Below, piece after piece: positions 62,663 to 64,000 of a stretch of DNA of 64,000 bases (position 1 is the stretch's first letter; each line of letters begins with the position of its first letter). The translations under genes were made by a program, and so were the position numbers. The stretch covers positions 1 through 64,000 of the forward strand of contig CAVVME010000003.1 of assembly GCA_963749365.1 (NCBI GenBank). Reading direction: 5' to 3'. Source of the stretch: WHSW01 sp963749365 (GTDB lineage: Bacteria; Actinomycetota; Thermoleophilia; Solirubrobacterales; 70-9). A model generated the notes under the pieces. That model searched no databases. It worked only from the letters and a program-made list of their open reading frames with translations, and was not told the DNA's origin.

Positions 62663-62935
62663 ATGCGCGCCGGCCGGCACTCGTTCCCCCAGGTCACCTA
62701 CGACCCGCCGAGCGACGTCCTCTACGCGAAGCTGAGCTCGCTCGATACGGCCACGCGCGAGCGGACCGAGGACGGCGACGTGTGGACGTTCGACGACCTC
62801 GGACGCCCGACCGGCCTGATCGTGACCGAGCCGCGACGACGCCTTGACCGCAACGGCGCCGTCTACGTGGTCCTGCCGAGCGGCGAGCGCGAGCGCCTCC
62901 AGGGCGTCGAGGCCGCGATGCGCAGCCCGGTCTAG
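62663..62935 (+). CDS. DUF2283 family protein
   Basis: The sequence QVTYDPPSDVLYAKLSSLDT, EDGDVWTFDDLGRPTGLIVT is the DUF2283 pattern (YDxxxDVLYI.L ... D..G...GIEI). The remaining C-terminus is polar. 90 aa, ATG 62663. Members are often found beside toxin-antitoxin or redox genes, without a known biochemical role. Convergent with the secreted protein gene; the stops overlap. Confidence 0.75.
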   Translation: MRAGRHSFPQVTYDPPSDVLYAKLSSLDTATRERTEDGDVWTFDDLGRPTGLIVTEPRRRLDRNGAVYVVLPSGERERLQGVEAAMRSPV

Positions 62936-63396
62936 CCCTGGCTGCCGCCGGTGCGCGCCTTCCACTGCAGCCGGCCGCTGTCGCAGTTCGTTGCCACGCT
63001 GCCGTTGACCTCGACCGCGCCCCGGTAGCGGAACGTGCCCTTCGCCCTGCCGCCGGAAAGCCCGACCTTGCCGCGGACCTTGAACACCGTCGCGCCGTTG
63101 TCGTCGCGCTCGCTGAAGCCACCACCCTGGCCGACCGGGATCTCACCGATCAGCTTCGCGCGTCGCATCGTCACCAGCGCCTCTCCGCGGCAGCTGACGT
63201 CGAAGTAGCGAACCGCGAACGAGCGGACGATGTCGGTGTCCCCGGTCTCGCTCGGGTCGAGGCGCAGCTTGACCGCGCTGCCGGTCACCCCGCTGAGCTG
63301 ACCGCGGTAGACCTGCTGCGCGAGGGCGTGGGCGCTGACCGCTCCGACCGCCGTCACCAGTGCCGCGCAGGCGGCGAGGACGAGAGTGCGCTTCAT
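62932..63396 (-). CDS. Secreted beta-rich protein, paralogue of 63492-63914
   Basis: ATG 63396 opens a signal peptide (MKRTLVLAACAALVTAVGAV, cleavage near HALA) and a ~130 aa beta-rich domain: QVYRGQLSGVTGSAVKLRLD, FAVRYFDVSCRGEALVTMRR, AKLIGEIPVGQGGGFSERDD, VRGKVGLSGGRAKGTFRYRG, NCDSGRLQWKARTG. It shares layout and several residues with the next gene (TYRG.I.G, VRYSG...CDSGKLDWSA). Function unknown, probably extracellular. Confidence 0.78.
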   Translation of the reverse strand: MKRTLVLAACAALVTAVGAVSAHALAQQVYRGQLSGVTGSAVKLRLDPSETGDTDIVRSFAVRYFDVSCRGEALVTMRRAKLIGEIPVGQGGGFSERDDNGATVFKVRGKVGLSGGRAKGTFRYRGAVEVNGSVATNCDSGRLQWKARTGGSQG

Positions 63397-63491
63397 TGGG
63401 GATACCTCCGTACTTTGCCTGCCCCGCATTCGGCGGGCCCTCCGTGCTCGCGGGCCAGCCTATCCGACGGGGGCGGGACAGGTGCGCGCGC

Positions 63492-63914
63492 TCAGCGCGA
63501 CGCCGACCAGTCGAGCTTGCCGCTGTCGCAGTCCTCGACCGCGTCGCCGACCGGGGTCGGGCCGGAATAGCGGACCGTGCCCTTAGCCGTTCGCTTCCCG
63601 ACCAGCTTGCCCGAGACCCGCAGCACCCGGCCCTCGTCGCTGCCCTCGACACTGAAGCGGCCCTTGTCGCTGACGGGGACGAGACCGCTGAGCGCAGCAC
63701 GCTCGAGTCGCTTCGGGCCGCTCTCGCAGGCGATCACGAAGCGTTCGGCGGCGAACAGCTTCACGCTCCGTTCTCCGTCGGCCCGCTTCACCTTCAGGGT
63801 CACCGACGACTCCTCGTCGCCCTTGATCGCTCCGCGGTAGGTCTTGGTCGCGGCGTGGGCCGCTGTCGCTGCGAGGAGCGCGACGAGAACGCCGATCGTG
63901 ATCGCTTTCCTCAT
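63492..63914 (-). CDS. Secreted beta-rich protein, paralogue of 62932-63396
   Basis: ATG 63914 gives a signal peptide (MRKAITIGVLVALLAATAAH-A) followed by TKTYRGAIKGDEESSVTLKV, FAAERFVIACESGPKRLERA, ALSGLVPVSDKGRFSVEGSD, VSGKLVGKRTAKGTVRYSG, DCDSGKLDWSASR. Two Cys residues occupy the same places as in the neighbour and may form a disulfide. Tandem duplication of a secreted domain is likely. Confidence 0.78.
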   Translation of the reverse strand: MRKAITIGVLVALLAATAAHAATKTYRGAIKGDEESSVTLKVKRADGERSVKLFAAERFVIACESGPKRLERAALSGLVPVSDKGRFSVEGSDEGRVLRVSGKLVGKRTAKGTVRYSGPTPVGDAVEDCDSGKLDWSASR

Positions 63915-64000
63915 CTGTCGAATCAACACCTGGCGGCGCCGGGGAGTTGCGCCTCGCCGGTGACCGGCTACCGGACGCCTTTGAGGCAGATCAGGTGCGA

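Overview
The window is 64 kb of GC-rich DNA with frequent GTG starts, many 1-8 bp gene overlaps and strong G/C third-position bias. The gene content (ECF sigma factors with AWQGRE-type region 2, DUF2510, an F420-reductase-family protein, group 3b [NiFe]-hydrogenase, a TreT-like glycosyltransferase, a tRNA-His attachment site and CKDGGW-type secreted proteins) fits a soil actinobacterium, most likely of the Thermoleophilia (Solirubrobacterales/Gaiellales). The taxon is an inference from gene types, not from a marker gene.

Layout. 1-6.3 kb: a small DUF2510 protein, a secreted protein, a DUF2231-Rieske fusion, two universal stress proteins (USPs) and a NarL-type two-component system. 6.3-11.6 kb (minus): ECF sigma / AhpD-like / DUF488, then transaldolase / GH15 glucosidase / membrane protein. 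11.7-23.6 kb: CorA, two paralogous USP-like proteins, a broken acyl-CoA dehydrogenase/metallo-hydrolase hybrid, DoxX, a PQ-loop protein, a second ECF sigma with zinc-finger partner, a ferredoxin-reductase-type flavoprotein, FolE, a PfkB kinase, a third USP, an F420-reductase-family protein, YceI and a thioredoxin-reductase-like protein. 23.7-31.8 kb: an accessory region with gene 3' fragments, RTX proteins, a ~124 bp inverted repeat, DUF892, DUF2243 and a tyrosine recombinase beside a 3' half of tRNA-His. 31.8-44 kb: DUF1801, VOC and truncated-haemoglobin genes, an ABC exporter, a secreted propeller, an EEP hydrolase, an ion-channel-like protein and two copies of a ~216 bp repeat. 44-56 kb: a UBP zinc finger, DUF5996, a molybdopterin oxidoreductase with reductase and MFS exporter, a metallo-hydrolase, an arginase-fold protein, a second MFS exporter and TreT. 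56-62.6 kb (minus): a seven-gene overlapping operon for a cytosolic group 3b NAD(P)-linked hydrogenase. 62.6-64 kb: DUF2283 and two related secreted proteins.

How it may work together. USPs, a DevR/NarL-like sensor pair, a group II truncated haemoglobin, flavin/F420 redox proteins and a bidirectional hydrogenase together look like a set for surviving hypoxia or energy starvation; this is inference. GH15, transaldolase, TreT and the PfkB kinase suggest trehalose or storage-sugar turnover.

Caution. Many otherwise recognisable genes, mainly at 0.1-31 kb and again at 43-53 kb, need single-base frame changes to read through, while 53-64 kb reads cleanly. I take most of these as consensus indel errors, but truncated gene fragments that lack one end (23.7, 25.9, 28.3, 30.3, 33.4, 45.1 and 48.1 kb) look like genuine decay.
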